Source: Pararhizobium_B sp963838155 (lineage in GTDB: Bacteria; Pseudomonadota; Alphaproteobacteria; Rhizobiales; Rhizobiaceae). Taken from it: DNA of 64,000 nucleotides. A program made the translations under genes and the position numbers. The stretch is taken from NCBI GenBank assembly GCA_963838155.1, contig CAWIQE010000004.1:434001-498000 (forward strand), written 5' to 3'. Positions within the stretch are counted from its first letter, which is position 1; each line of letters opens with the position of its first letter. The notes below the pieces were generated by a model that worked only from the letters and a program-made list of their open reading frames with translations, ran no database searches and was not told the DNA's origin. Shown here one piece after another: positions 12,071 to 22,143 of the stretch.

Positions 12071-12406
12071 TCAGATGGAGAAGCTGGTTCCGCAGCCGCA
12101 CGAGGCCACTGCGTTGGGGTTCCTGATCTGGAAGGACTGGCCGATCAGGTCGTCGACGAAGTCGATCTCGGAACCGTCCATGTAGACGAGCGACAGCTGG
12201 TCGACGAGGACGCGCGCGTCGCCGTTCTCGATGACGAGGTCGTCGTCCTCCTGCGCGTCGACGAGGTCGAACTTGTAGGAGAAGCCGGAGCAGCCGCCGC
12301 CCTCGACCGAAACGCGGAGGGCGGTCTTGCCGGTATCCTCGGCGAGAATCGCGGCGATGCGCGCCGCCGCCGCCTCCGACATGGAAATCTTCTGCGTTGC
12401 CGTCAT
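12071..12406 (-). CDS. erpA: Iron-sulphur cluster insertion protein ErpA (A-type carrier)
   Basis: A-type iron-sulphur carrier that delivers clusters to apo-proteins. In 111 residues it has the three cluster-binding cysteines of the HesB/IscA fold: Cys39 in GGGCSGF and Cys103/Cys105 in SCGCGTSF. The conserved DFVDDLIGQSFQIRNPNA segment precedes the last pair. ErpA and IscA are close relatives; ErpA is the usual name for this gene between dgt and xth in Rhizobiales. No isc or suf operon is nearby, which fits a stand-alone carrier. It is transcribed divergently from dgt with about 126 bases between the starts. Confidence 0.93.
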   Translation of the reverse strand: MTATQKISMSEAAAARIAAILAEDTGKTALRVSVEGGGCSGFSYKFDLVDAQEDDDLVIENGDARVLVDQLSLVYMDGSEIDFVDDLIGQSFQIRNPNAVASCGCGTSFSI

Positions 12407-12532
12407 CTTCCAACCTTCGGTCCCGGACGCGGTCCGGGAGTGCGCGTGGTTTCAATCCGTCCTCCATATAGGTATGAAGGGGCAGGCGGGCCGTCAAGCT
12501 GGCGGCAAAACAGGCCATCGTCGGGGCGGAAG

Positions 12533-13738
12533 ATGACCATTGACAGGACAGCGCTGGGCTTCGGCGCGGGAGAGAGGGCGCCTTACGCGTCCAACCCGTG
12601 GGAAAGCCGCGGACGCCTCATTCCCGAGCCGGTCAGCCCGACCCGCTCGGAGTTCCAGCGCGACCGCGACCGCATCGTCCATTCGAACGCCTTCCGACGG
12701 CTGAAGCACAAGACGCAGGTCTTCATCGCCGAGGAGGGGGACCATTTCCGCACCCGGCTGACGCATACGATCGAGGTCTCGCAGATCGCCCGGGCGCTGG
12801 CGCGCGCGCTCAAGCTCGACGAGGACCTCGCGGAGGGCATCGCGCTGGTTCACGATTTCGGCCATACGCCCTTCGGTCACACGGGCGAGGACGCGCTCGA
12901 CGAGATGCTCCGTGCGTTCGGCGGCTTCGACCACAACGCCCAGGCGCTTCGCGTCGTCACCTGCCTGGAGCACCGCTATGCGGAATTCGACGGCCTCAAC
13001 CTGACGTGGGAGACGCTGGAGGGCCTCGTCAAGCACAACGGCCCGCTCGTTACCGCCGACGGCGGCCCGGTGCCGGAGGCTATCCTCGAATACGACCGCC
13101 AGCAGGATCTGGAGCTTGCGAGCTTCGCCGGGCTCGAGGCGCAGGTGGCGGCGATCGCGGACGACATCGCCTACAACACGCACGACATCGACGACGGGCT
13201 CAGGGCCGGCCTGCTGACGCACGAGATGCTGGAGGAGGTGCCGTTCCTGGCGGGGCTGATGACGAGCGTGCGGGAGCGTTATCCGGGGCTCGACGAGGAG
13301 CGGCTGACGCACGAGATCATGCGCCGCCAGATCACCCGCATGGTCGAGGACGTCATCGAGACGGCTCAGGGCCGGCTGAAGGCCCTGGCGCCGCGAAGCG
13401 CCGCGGAGGTCCGGGCCTCGCCGACGGCCTATGCGGAGTTTTCCGGCGAGATGGTCGCCGTCGATCGCGGCATCAAGCAGCTCCTCTACGCCAATGTCTA
13501 CCGCCATCCGGACGTCATGCGGGTGCGGGCGTCGGCCGCCCGCATCGTCAAGGACCTCTACGGGCGCTTCATGGAAGCGCCGCGGCTGATGGGCGGCCGG
13601 TCGCGGGGCGAGGAGGCGGAGGCGCTGCCGCCGGCGGGCCGGGCACGGATCGTCGCGGACTATCTCGCCGGCATGACGGACACCTACGCCGTCGAAACGC
13701 ACCGCCGCCTGTTTGACCACACCCCCGATTTGCGATAG
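12533..13738 (+). CDS. dgt: Deoxyguanosinetriphosphate triphosphohydrolase
   Basis: HD-domain dNTPase that cleaves dGTP to deoxyguanosine and triphosphate and helps to balance nucleotide pools. The 401-residue product has the metal-binding HD residues: His78 in RLTHTIEVSQIARALA and the pair His107-Asp108 in LVHDFGHTPFGHTGE. The motif DDIAYNTHDIDDGL supplies the later Asp. It belongs to the shorter, type 2 dGTPase group rather than the E. coli Dgt group. The ATG at 12533 gives MTIDRTALGFG, the usual rhizobial start. It is followed 63 bases later by argS, likely in the same transcript. Confidence 0.95.
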   Translation: MTIDRTALGFGAGERAPYASNPWESRGRLIPEPVSPTRSEFQRDRDRIVHSNAFRRLKHKTQVFIAEEGDHFRTRLTHTIEVSQIARALARALKLDEDLAEGIALVHDFGHTPFGHTGEDALDEMLRAFGGFDHNAQALRVVTCLEHRYAEFDGLNLTWETLEGLVKHNGPLVTADGGPVPEAILEYDRQQDLELASFAGLEAQVAAIADDIAYNTHDIDDGLRAGLLTHEMLEEVPFLAGLMTSVRERYPGLDEERLTHEIMRRQITRMVEDVIETAQGRLKALAPRSAAEVRASPTAYAEFSGEMVAVDRGIKQLLYANVYRHPDVMRVRASAARIVKDLYGRFMEAPRLMGGRSRGEEAEALPPAGRARIVADYLAGMTDTYAVETHRRLFDHTPDLR

Positions 13739-13801
13739 GCACCGCGCCGAAACGCCAGGCTGCCGGACCGACGGCGCGGGCGCACCCTCCGGATGAGCGC
13801 A

Positions 13802-15562
13802 ATGAACCTCTTCAAGGACTTCCAGGGCAGGATCGTCGCGGCCCTGCACAATCTCGACGCGGTTCGCGAGCGCCGCGGCGACGTCTCCTTCGACCGCGTG
13901 TCGGTGGAGCCGCCGCGCGATGCGAGCCACGGGGACGTCGCGACCAACGCGGCCATGGTGCTCGCCAAGCCGCTCGGCACCAATCCGCGGGCATTGGCGG
14001 AGACGATCGCCGCGGCGCTCGCGGGGGATCCGGACATTGCCGAAATTTCCGTCGCCGGGCCGGGGTTCATCAACCTGCGCCTGTCCTCCGGCTACTGGCA
14101 GCGGCTGTTGAAGGACGTCGTCGACAGCGGCACGGATTTCGGCCGCAGCAGCGTCGGCGGCGGGGCCAAGGTGAACGTCGAATACGTCTCGGCGAACCCG
14201 ACCGGCCCGATGCATGTCGGGCACTGCCGTGGCGCGGTGGTCGGCGACACGCTGGCGAACCTGCTCGCCTTCGCCGGGTTCGACGTCACCAAGGAGTACT
14301 ACATCAACGACGCGGGCGCGCAGATCGACGTCCTCGCCCGCTCGGTCTTCCTGCGCTACCGCGAGGCGCTCGGCGAGCGCGTCGGCGAGATACCGGCGGG
14401 GCTCTATCCGGGCGACTACCTCGTGCCCGTGGGCCAGGCGCTGGCCGAGGAGTTCGGCCGCAGGCTGAAGGGCATGCCGGAGGACGAATGGCTGCCTCTG
14501 GTGCGGGACCGGGCGATCGACGCGATGATGGCGATGATCCGTGACGACCTGGCGGCGCTCAACGTCGTTCACGACGTGTTTTTCTCCGAGCGCTCCCTTC
14601 ATGCGGCGAACGGCGGGCAGATCCGGTCGGCGATCAACGACCTGACCTTCAAGGGGCACGTCTACAAGGGCACCCTGCCGCCGCCGAAGGGACAGCCTTC
14701 GGAGGACTGGGAGGACCGCGAGCAGACGCTCTTCCGGTCGACGGACGTCGGCGACGACATCGACCGGCCGCTGATGAAGTCGGACGGATCGTTCACCTAC
14801 TTCGCCGCGGACGTGGCGTATTTCCGCGACAAGTTCTCGCGCGGCTTCAAGGAGATGGTCTACGTGCTCGGCGCCGACCACGGGGGCTACGTGAAGCGGC
14901 TGGAGGCGGTGGCCAAGGCGGTCTCGGGCGGCGAGGCGAAGCTGACGGTGCTGCTCTGCCAGCTCGTCAAGCTCTTCCGCAACGGGGAACCGGTGCGCAT
15001 GTCGAAGCGGTCGGGCGACTTCGTCACGCTGCGGGACGTCGTCAACGAGGTGGGGCGGGACCCCGTCCGCTTCATGATGATCTACCGCAAGGCGAGCGAG
15101 CCGCTGGACTTCGATTTCGCCAAGGTGACGGAGCAGTCGAAGGACAATCCGGTCTTCTACGTGCAATATGCGCATGCGCGCTGCCAATCGGTGTTCCGCC
15201 AGGCGGGCGAGGCGTTTGCGGACCTGGACGACAGCGTCGCGCGGCTGTCGGCGGCTGTGCTCGCCGCACCCCTCGACGCCAGCGAGATCGGCATCGTGGC
15301 AAAGATATCGGAATATCCCCGGATCATCGAGAACGCGGCACTTGCGCAAGAGCCTCATCGTCTTGCATTCTACCTCTACGATCTGGCGAGCGCGTTCCAC
15401 GTGCACTGGAACAGGGGGAAAGACGATCCTGGCTTACGTTTTGTTAACGTTAAGGACAGAGAATCGACGCTTGCCAGACTGGGTTTGGTGCATGCAGTCG
15501 CCTCGGTATTGCGTTCCGGACTGACGATTATCGGGACAGATGCCCCGCTCGAGATGCGCTGA
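13802..15562 (+). CDS. argS: Arginyl-tRNA synthetase
   Basis: Class I synthetase for tRNA-Arg. The 586-residue protein has the N-terminal Add-1 domain, the HIGH-type motif HVGH (residues 138-141) in ANPTGPMHVGHCRG, and the late catalytic loop MSKRSGDFVTLRD near residue 400 in place of a canonical KMSKS, as usual for ArgS. The C-terminal DALR anticodon-binding domain ends in VASVLRSGLTIIGTDAP. I prefer ATG 13802 (MNLFKDFQGR) over 13793 because GGATGAG lies just upstream and homologues begin with MNLF. It lies between dgt and the SPOR-domain gene, all on the plus strand. Confidence 0.97.
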   Translation: MNLFKDFQGRIVAALHNLDAVRERRGDVSFDRVSVEPPRDASHGDVATNAAMVLAKPLGTNPRALAETIAAALAGDPDIAEISVAGPGFINLRLSSGYWQRLLKDVVDSGTDFGRSSVGGGAKVNVEYVSANPTGPMHVGHCRGAVVGDTLANLLAFAGFDVTKEYYINDAGAQIDVLARSVFLRYREALGERVGEIPAGLYPGDYLVPVGQALAEEFGRRLKGMPEDEWLPLVRDRAIDAMMAMIRDDLAALNVVHDVFFSERSLHAANGGQIRSAINDLTFKGHVYKGTLPPPKGQPSEDWEDREQTLFRSTDVGDDIDRPLMKSDGSFTYFAADVAYFRDKFSRGFKEMVYVLGADHGGYVKRLEAVAKAVSGGEAKLTVLLCQLVKLFRNGEPVRMSKRSGDFVTLRDVVNEVGRDPVRFMMIYRKASEPLDFDFAKVTEQSKDNPVFYVQYAHARCQSVFRQAGEAFADLDDSVARLSAAVLAAPLDASEIGIVAKISEYPRIIENAALAQEPHRLAFYLYDLASAFHVHWNRGKDDPGLRFVNVKDRESTLARLGLVHAVASVLRSGLTIIGTDAPLEMR

Positions 15563-15621
15563 AGCCACCTTTTCCCCACATTGCGCTGGCACGTGACGTG
15601 CAAGGGATGTGAGTGAAACGA

Positions 15622-18600
15622 ATGGCCGACAACCAGTACAAGAGACGGATCGCGGTGCGCGAGGACGACTACGCGACCGACGATCCGCTTGCCGAGTTGG
15701 CGCGCGTGGTCGGCTACGATCCGCGAAGGGGCGAGAGCTCGCAGGACGGGCGGGAGTCCGAGCACGGCATGGATCTGGAGGCCGAGCTGCTCCAGGAACT
15801 GAGCGACATGCGGGGCGACGGCGAGGCGGACGAGGCGGTCGCGGTCGCTGCGCCCCTCGCGGCTGCCGAGGAGCCGCACTCCGACGGGGTCGATCATGTC
15901 CGGCTGTCCGAAGAGATCGGCGTGTCGCTCGAGGACGAGCTGATGCGCGAGCTCGGCGGCGGCCATGACGGGTATGCCGAGGATCTGCAGGCCGACGAGG
16001 AGCCGGAAACGGCCGGGCTTCGGCAGGAAGACGACGGCTTCGGCCAGGCGGCGGCCGGCGAGCCGGACGTCGCGATCCTACCGGAATCGATCGTCGCGCT
16101 CGCGGCGCCCGTCGAGGAGACCGTTGCCGAGGATGCCGCGGAACCGGCTTCGGAGCCGGAACTGGAGACGGCCGTGGCGAACGAGCCGCCGGCCGCCCGC
16201 TACGAACCGGACCACGAGCCCGATGCGGCGGAGCCCGAGCCGGCAATCGCGGCCGTGGACGACGCCGAATTCGGCGGCTTTTCCTTCCCTTCGGAAGACG
16301 AACTTGAGGAAGACGAGCAATTTTCGGCGGCCTCGTGGGACTGGGAACCCGCGGCGGCGGAGGCTCCCGATCCGGCAGGACCGACCGTTGCGCGCGAATT
16401 CGATGCGCCGGCCGAGCCGGCGTTCGACGAAGCGGCGGAGCCCATGTCGCCATCCGGCGGGTACGACACAGCCGCTGAGGCGGCATCGGAGGCCGGAGAG
16501 CTTGCGCCGGAGGCCGACGAACTAGGGGCGCCTTCGGCCGGGTACGAGACGGCCGCTGAATACGAAGAGCTTCAGGCGGCAGACGAACGCGCGCCGCCGA
16601 GGACGTTGCCGCCGAGGCCGCTGAGGCCGCCGCCGCCTCCGCAGACGCTGCCGCCGAGGATGCTGCCGCTGCCGCTGCCGAGGATGACGCCGCTGCCATC
16701 GAGGAAAATGCCGCTGCCGACCTCGATGCGGAGGAACCGTTTGCCGTCGAGCCGGACTTCGAGCCCGTTGCGGCGGCCCCGGAGCCGGACTTCGAGCCCG
16801 CCGCGGGGGCCCCGGAGCCGGCCGGGGAGCTGTGGCCTGCCGAACCGAATGCGGCCGAGGACGTGCCCGAGGGGGCCGAAGACCCCGCGCTCTTCGGCAA
16901 CGAGGAACCGGCGGTCGAGGATACGCTTGCGGCGGACTCCGTCGAAAGCCCGTCGGAGCTGTGGAATTTCGAGCTGCCGGCGGAAACCGCCGAGACTTCC
17001 GCGGATGCGGCGCCATTCTCTTCGGACGGCGAGGAGGAGCAGGAGCAGGCGGAGTCGTTGGGAGCGCGTGCTGGCAACATCGTGCGGTTCGACCGCTACG
17101 AGGCCCAGGACGCCTATGCCGACCGCGATGCCCTCGGCCCGATCGGCGACGTCCGGCCGGTCGAGGACGCGGAGGTCGAACCGGCCGTGACCGAAGACGC
17201 CTATACGGCGCTCTTGGACGGGCCGGCCATGGAGGCTGCGCTCGCGGCCGAGCTGGCGAGCGAGGACGACGCCGGCGATATCGCCCGGGACGTCCCGGAG
17301 ACCGCCGGTGCGGCCGTCGCCCGCCTTGCGGACGAGGCCCCGTCGCCGGCGGGGGCGGGAACGCCCGACGATTTCGAGGACGAGGACGAGGGCGACCGCG
17401 AGCCCACGGCACTGGAGAAGGCCGCCGCCGCGATGCTGGCGCAGCGCGGGGACGCGGCGCCGCCCTTCGATCCGGCGGCAGTGACCGAGCACGACCAGAA
17501 GATCGAGCCGACCTTCGAGCTCGACCTTCCCGGCCTGCCGGGCGACGACGATACGCCGATCGCGCCGTCGCAGGACGATTTCGAGATGCACGACTCCGAG
17601 TTGATGGACCTCTTCAGGCCCGAGGGCGCGCGCACGGACGTCGCCGCGGAGCAGACGAGCGAAGCTGGCGACGACTTCGCCGCTCTTGCCGCCACCGGGG
17701 CCACGACCGGAGCTGCAATCGGGGCAGCGGCGGCGAGCGGGGCGGCGATCGAGACGCGTGCCGCCGCGAGCGGGCGCTTCGATCCGGTGATGCCGGCTGC
17801 GACGGACTATTCCGAGCTCGAGCGCATGCTGAGCGAGGATTTCGGCGCCGGGACGGTTTCGTCGTACCCGGAGCGGCGCGAAGCCGACGTGGCGGAAGTG
17901 GTGGTCGGTGCGCCGGCCGGTGGGCGGCGCTCGCCGCGCCTGCAGTCGATCGCGATCGGCGCGGCGGCGATCGTGCTGGTCGGCGGCGTCGCTTTCGTCG
18001 GCTGGACGTTCCTGCAGCCGATGGGCGATACCGGCAGCGCCGGCGGCCCGCGGATCATCGCGGCAAGCAAGAACCCGGTGAAGCAGAAGCCCGCGGAGCC
18101 GGGCGGCAAGACGGTTCCGAACCAGAACAAGATCGTCTACGACAAGGTGGACGGCACCGAGGGCAAGACGGCCCAGCAGCCGTCGCTGGTGTCGACGGCG
18201 GAAACGCCGGTCGACGTCGTGCAGCGGACGCTGCAGCCCGACCAGCCGGCCGACGGCGGGTCGAATGGTGTGGCCGATGCCGCCGGGAAGGGGCAGGCGC
18301 GGATTGCGCCCGACAAGGCGGCCGCTGCCGCGTCGCCTGCCTCGGACGCCCCGGCCGGGCTCGTCCCGCACTACGTGAAGACCATGACGGTGACCGCGGA
18401 CGGAAAGCTCGTCCCGAGCGAACAGCCGCCGGCGCAGACCCCGGCCGCAGCGCCCGCCGATTCCGGGCAGGTGACCCTCGAGGCGCCGAAAGCCGCATCC
18501 GAGCCGGCCGCCTCCGCGCAACCCCATTCGCAGCCTGCCGATGCTGGCCTGCCCGGGACGGCGCCGGAACCGGCCAAGGCCGCGGCCGCCCCTGCGGCAC

Positions 18601-19070
18601 CGGTTCCCGTCGCCCGGCCGAAGAGCGAGGCGCCGACGGTCGCCGCAGCGGAACCGGCGCAGAGCGCTCCGACAACGGCGGTAGCGCCGAAGCCCGCAGC
18701 GCCGAAGCCCGCCGCGCCGAAGCCCGCTGCACAGAAGCCGGCAGCGCCGCAGCCTGCGAAACCGGCATCGCCGCCGGCCGCAAAGCAGACGGCCGCCGCG
18801 ACGCAGGCGGCGGGCGCGGTGATCCCCGGCAGCTACATGATCCAGATTGCGTCGCAGCCGACCGAGGCCGGCGCCAAGGCGTCCTACGCCAACCTGGCGA
18901 AGCGCTACGGCTCGGTGATCGGCGGCAAGCCCGTCGACATCCAGAAGGCGGATATCGCCGGCAAGGGCGTGTACTACCGGGTGCGGATCGGGGCCGGCTC
19001 GCGGCAGGACGCCATCACGCTGTGCGAAAGCTACAGGGCCGCCGGCGGTTCCTGCTACGTCACGCACTGA
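15622..19070 (+). pseudogene. SPOR-domain membrane protein, frameshifted near 16,590
   Basis: A long acidic membrane protein that should bind denuded peptidoglycan glycans through its C-terminal SPOR domain. The first part (MADNQYKRRIAVREDDYAT, then Ala/Glu/Pro-rich) reads in one frame from 15,622 to about 16,590. The protein then continues in another frame (AAEDVAAEAAEAAA) to 19,070. A single membrane segment lies at about 17,940-18,020 (IAIGAAAIVLVGGVAFVGWTFL), then a Pro/Ala linker and the SPOR domain (GSYMIQIASQPTEAGAKASY to GGSCYVTH). The break is in a CGCGCG run, where one base is missing or two are extra. Both halves look well preserved, so a sequence error is as likely as a true mutation. 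It lies between argS and nagZ, the usual place in Rhizobiales. Confidence 0.8.
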
Positions 19071-19193
19071 CGATCCCCGAGGGCGGCCGGACTTCCGTCC
19101 GGATCGCAGGAACCGAGGGGCGGAGCGCCGCGTCGCTTGTGCACGACGCGAGGCGGCGCTGTCCTTTCCCGCACAAACGCCTATGATTCCGGC

Positions 19194-20213
19194 ATGAGCG
19201 AATCGAAGGCAGTGATTCTCGGTTGCAGCGGGACCGTCCTCACGGCGCAGGAGACAGAGTTCTTCGCGCGGACGCGTCCGTGGGGCTTCATACTCTTTGC
19301 CCGCAACATCGCGGCCGACCCCGAAATCGTGCGCACGCTCGTCTCGGACCTGAGGCGGTCGGTCGGGCGAAAGGACGCGCCGGTCCTCGTCGACCAGGAG
19401 GGCGGGCGCGTGCAGCGGCTTCGTCCGCCGCTTGCGGAGCGCTACCCGAGCGCCGCCGAGCTCGGCGCGGTCTATGGGCGGGACCGCCTGGCCGGGCGCC
19501 GGGCCGCGTGGCTGATGTCGCGTCTCCATGCCTTCGACCTCGCGCGATTCGGGATCTCCGTGGATTGCCTTCCGGTGCTCGACGTGCCGGGCGACGGCAG
19601 CAGCAACGTCATCGGCGACCGCGCCTACGGCACCGATCCGGACGTGGTGGCCGAGTTGGGGGCTGCGGCGGCCGAGGGGCTGAAGGCCGGCGGCCTGCTG
19701 CCCGTCATGAAGCATATCCCCGGGCACGGCCGGGCGCGCGTCGACACGCATCTGGAGCTCGCGGTGGTCGACACGCCGCGCGATGTGCTCGAGGATTGCG
19801 ATTTCGTGCCGTTCCGCGCCCTCAGGCGCGAGGCGATGGCGATGACGGCCCATGTGGTCTATTCGGCGATCGATCCCGACCGGCCGGCGACCATGTCGCG
19901 GCGGGTCGTCGAAGACGTCGTCCGCGGCGCCATCGGCTTCGAGGGGCTCCTGATGTCCGACGACGTGTCGATGAAGGCGCTCTCCGGCGATTTCGCGCGG
20001 CGCGCCGAGGCGATATATGCCGCGGGCTGCGACCTGGTGTTGCACTGCAACGGCGACATGACGGAAATGCAGGCCGTCGTTGCGGCGGCGCCGTCGCTCG
20101 AAGGCGAGGCCGCGCGGCGCGCCGAGGCGGCGATGGCAGCCTTCGCGCCGGCCGACGCGTCGGACGAGGCGGCCACGCGCAAGGAATTCCACGAACTCGT
20201 CGCGGCCGTTTGA
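19194..20213 (+). CDS. nagZ: Beta-N-acetylhexosaminidase (GH3)
   Basis: Cytoplasmic glycoside hydrolase family 3 enzyme that removes GlcNAc from anhydro-muropeptides in cell-wall recycling; its products can affect beta-lactamase induction in other bacteria. The 339-residue single-domain protein has the NagZ signature KHIPGHGRARVDTHLELAVVD starting at Lys173, with the flexible Asp-His pair of the catalytic loop, and MSDDVSMKAL carrying the nucleophile Asp. VDQEGGRVQRLR is the substrate-binding block. The ATG at 19194 is chosen since upstream sequence lacks homology. scpA starts 22 bases after the stop, so nagZ-scpA-scpB are probably co-transcribed. Confidence 0.95.
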   Translation: MSESKAVILGCSGTVLTAQETEFFARTRPWGFILFARNIAADPEIVRTLVSDLRRSVGRKDAPVLVDQEGGRVQRLRPPLAERYPSAAELGAVYGRDRLAGRRAAWLMSRLHAFDLARFGISVDCLPVLDVPGDGSSNVIGDRAYGTDPDVVAELGAAAAEGLKAGGLLPVMKHIPGHGRARVDTHLELAVVDTPRDVLEDCDFVPFRALRREAMAMTAHVVYSAIDPDRPATMSRRVVEDVVRGAIGFEGLLMSDDVSMKALSGDFARRAEAIYAAGCDLVLHCNGDMTEMQAVVAAAPSLEGEAARRAEAAMAAFAPADASDEAATRKEFHELVAAV

Positions 20214-20235
20214 GGCCGGGGCTTTCGGAGAGGCG

Positions 20236-21105
20236 ATGCAGGCGAACCCGACAGACCAGACGCGCGAACCGCGGGGCCCGATCCCGATGGACACGCCGTG
20301 GCCGGAGGACGGGGCCTCGGAGCGCGCCACCGGGGAACCGACGCTCCTCATCGACGTCGACGGCTTCGAGGGGCCGCTCGACCTCCTGCTGCATCTGGCC
20401 AGGACGCAGAAGGTCGACCTCGCGCGCATCTCGGTGCTGGCGCTGGCCGAGCAGTATCTCGCTTTCGTGGAATCCGCCCGCAAGATCCGGATCGAGCTCG
20501 CCGCCGACTATCTGGTGATGGCGGCCTGGCTCGCCTACCTGAAATCGCGGCTGCTCATCCCGCAGACGAAGACCGACGACGAGCTCTCGGGCGAGGAGAT
20601 GGCCGCGCAGCTGGCGTTCCGTCTGAAGCGCCTCGAAGCGATGCGCGAGGCGGCGACGCGGCTCGTCAACCGCAACCGTCTCGGGCGCGACGTCTTCGCG
20701 CGGGGCGCGCCCGAGCACACGGTCGTGGAGCGGATCCCGGAATACGGCGCCTCCCTCTACGACCTGCTGACGGCCTATGCGGCGCAGAGGCAGCGCCAGT
20801 CGATCACGCAGGTGACGATCGAGAAGCGGCAGGTGTGGTCGCTCACCGATGCGCGGTCGATCCTTACCCGGATGATGGGGGAGATGGACGACTGGACGGC
20901 GCTCGATCATTTTCTCCTGCGCTATCTGAGCGATCCGAAGGAACGGGTCACGGCGATCGCCAGCTCTTTCGCCGCGTCCCTCGAACTGGTGCGGGAGGGC
21001 CGGCTGGAAATCCGCCAGGCGAACGCCTTCGCACCGATCTACATGCGCCGCGGTCCGGACGTTGCGTCGGGGGCCGTGCCGGCGGGGCAAGCGGGGAGCA
21101 ATTGA
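20236..21105 (+). CDS. scpA: Segregation and condensation protein A
   Basis: Kleisin subunit of the SMC-ScpAB condensin, which bridges the SMC heads and compacts the chromosome. The N-terminal motif VDGFEGPLDLLLHLARTQKVDL is the ScpA hallmark; the helical SMC-neck-binding part follows, then a C-terminal winged helix (FLLRYLSDPKERVTAIASSFAASLELVREG). The length is 289 residues. GGAGAGG precedes the ATG at 20236. It starts 22 bases after nagZ and ends two bases before scpB, which suggests translational coupling. Confidence 0.95.
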   Translation: MQANPTDQTREPRGPIPMDTPWPEDGASERATGEPTLLIDVDGFEGPLDLLLHLARTQKVDLARISVLALAEQYLAFVESARKIRIELAADYLVMAAWLAYLKSRLLIPQTKTDDELSGEEMAAQLAFRLKRLEAMREAATRLVNRNRLGRDVFARGAPEHTVVERIPEYGASLYDLLTAYAAQRQRQSITQVTIEKRQVWSLTDARSILTRMMGEMDDWTALDHFLLRYLSDPKERVTAIASSFAASLELVREGRLEIRQANAFAPIYMRRGPDVASGAVPAGQAGSN

Positions 21106-21107
21106 CG

Positions 21108-21875
21108 ATGGCGAGAACCGGCGAGGCACGACTGGACGAGGACGCCGAGCGGGAAACCGCGCCGGCCATGGCGCTCGCCGGTGCGGCGGAGGCCGGCGTG
21201 GAACGGCTTCACGACCGCCAGGCGCGCGAGGCGGAGCGGATCGCCGAGGCGCTGGTCTTCGCCTCGGCCGAGCCCGTGCCGAGCAGGACGATCGCGGAAA
21301 AGCTTCCAGAGGGGACCGACGTCGACACGGTGATGGAGCGGCTTGCCGCCTTCTACGCCGAGCGCGGCGTCAACCTCGTTCGGGTGGCGGACGCCTGGGC
21401 TTTCCGCACGTCGGCCGACCTCTCCTTCCTCATCCACCGCGAGCAGGTGGAACAGAAGAAGCTGTCGCGGGCGGCGCTGGAGGTGCTGGCCATCATCGCC
21501 TACCACCAGCCGGTGACGCGCGCCGAAATCGAGGAAGTGAGGGGCGTGACGACGTCCAAGGGCACGATCGACGTCCTCATGGAGACCGATTGGATCAGGA
21601 TGCGCGGGCGGCGGCGGACGCTGGGGCGTCCGGTGACCTATGGCACGACGCCGGCGTTCCTCGACCATTTCGGCCTCGGCGAGCTCAGGGACCTGCCGGG
21701 CATGGAGGAGCTCAAGGGAGCGGGTCTCCTGTCCTCCCGCATCCCGGCGGACTTCAGGATCCCGGTGCCCGCCGCAAGCGACGACCTGCTCGAGGACGAG
21801 GATCCGATCGAGGAGGCCGACCTGGAGGAGCTCGGGCTGCTGCCGCCGGGCGGCGGCGACGGCGACGACGAGTAG
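21108..21875 (+). CDS. scpB: Segregation and condensation protein B
   Basis: Winged-helix partner of ScpA in condensin. The 255-residue sequence contains IAEALVFASAEPVPSRTIAEKLP, the first winged helix, and the conserved LSRAALEVLAIIAYHQPVTRAEIEEVRGV followed by LGRPVTYGTTPAFLDHFGL, which is diagnostic for ScpB. The C-terminal tail (EDEDPIEEADLEELGLLPP) is acidic and probably disordered. The ATG at 21108 lies two bases after the scpA stop codon. Confidence 0.95.
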   Translation: MARTGEARLDEDAERETAPAMALAGAAEAGVERLHDRQAREAERIAEALVFASAEPVPSRTIAEKLPEGTDVDTVMERLAAFYAERGVNLVRVADAWAFRTSADLSFLIHREQVEQKKLSRAALEVLAIIAYHQPVTRAEIEEVRGVTTSKGTIDVLMETDWIRMRGRRRTLGRPVTYGTTPAFLDHFGLGELRDLPGMEELKGAGLLSSRIPADFRIPVPAASDDLLEDEDPIEEADLEELGLLPPGGGDGDDE

Positions 21876-22143
21876 GGCGGCGGCGGCGGGTTTCGACGGG
21901 CGAACGCCGGGAGCGGACGGTTTGCCGCACCGGGCGCCCCGGGCGGCGATGGAACCGGCCGTCCGGCCGCCGGAAACCGGCGTCCCGCGGGCCGCGGCGG
22001 GCGGTGGATTTCGGTCCGCGCTCCGAACTTCGCATTGCGCGCTCGCACCGTTTCCTTTAACCACCTAGCAGACATGAATGTTTGCAACGGCGGGCGGCAG
22101 GCCTTACATGCGGGATAGGGGCCGCCAAGGGAGTTGAAGAGGA

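Noticed and set aside
12494..15406. Open frame of 970 codons on the minus strand, opposite dgt and argS
   Set aside because: Both plus-strand genes are certain; the antisense product is low-complexity Arg/Leu/Val/His-rich.
16580..16600. Programmed ribosomal frameshift in the SPOR gene
   Set aside because: No slippery heptamer of the usual type or downstream pseudoknot was seen, and the site is a CG dinucleotide run that favours indels.
16572..20483. Open frame of 1,303 codons on the minus strand, opposite the SPOR gene and nagZ
   Set aside because: It is a shadow created by codon bias of the plus-strand genes; there is no domain, start site or signal.
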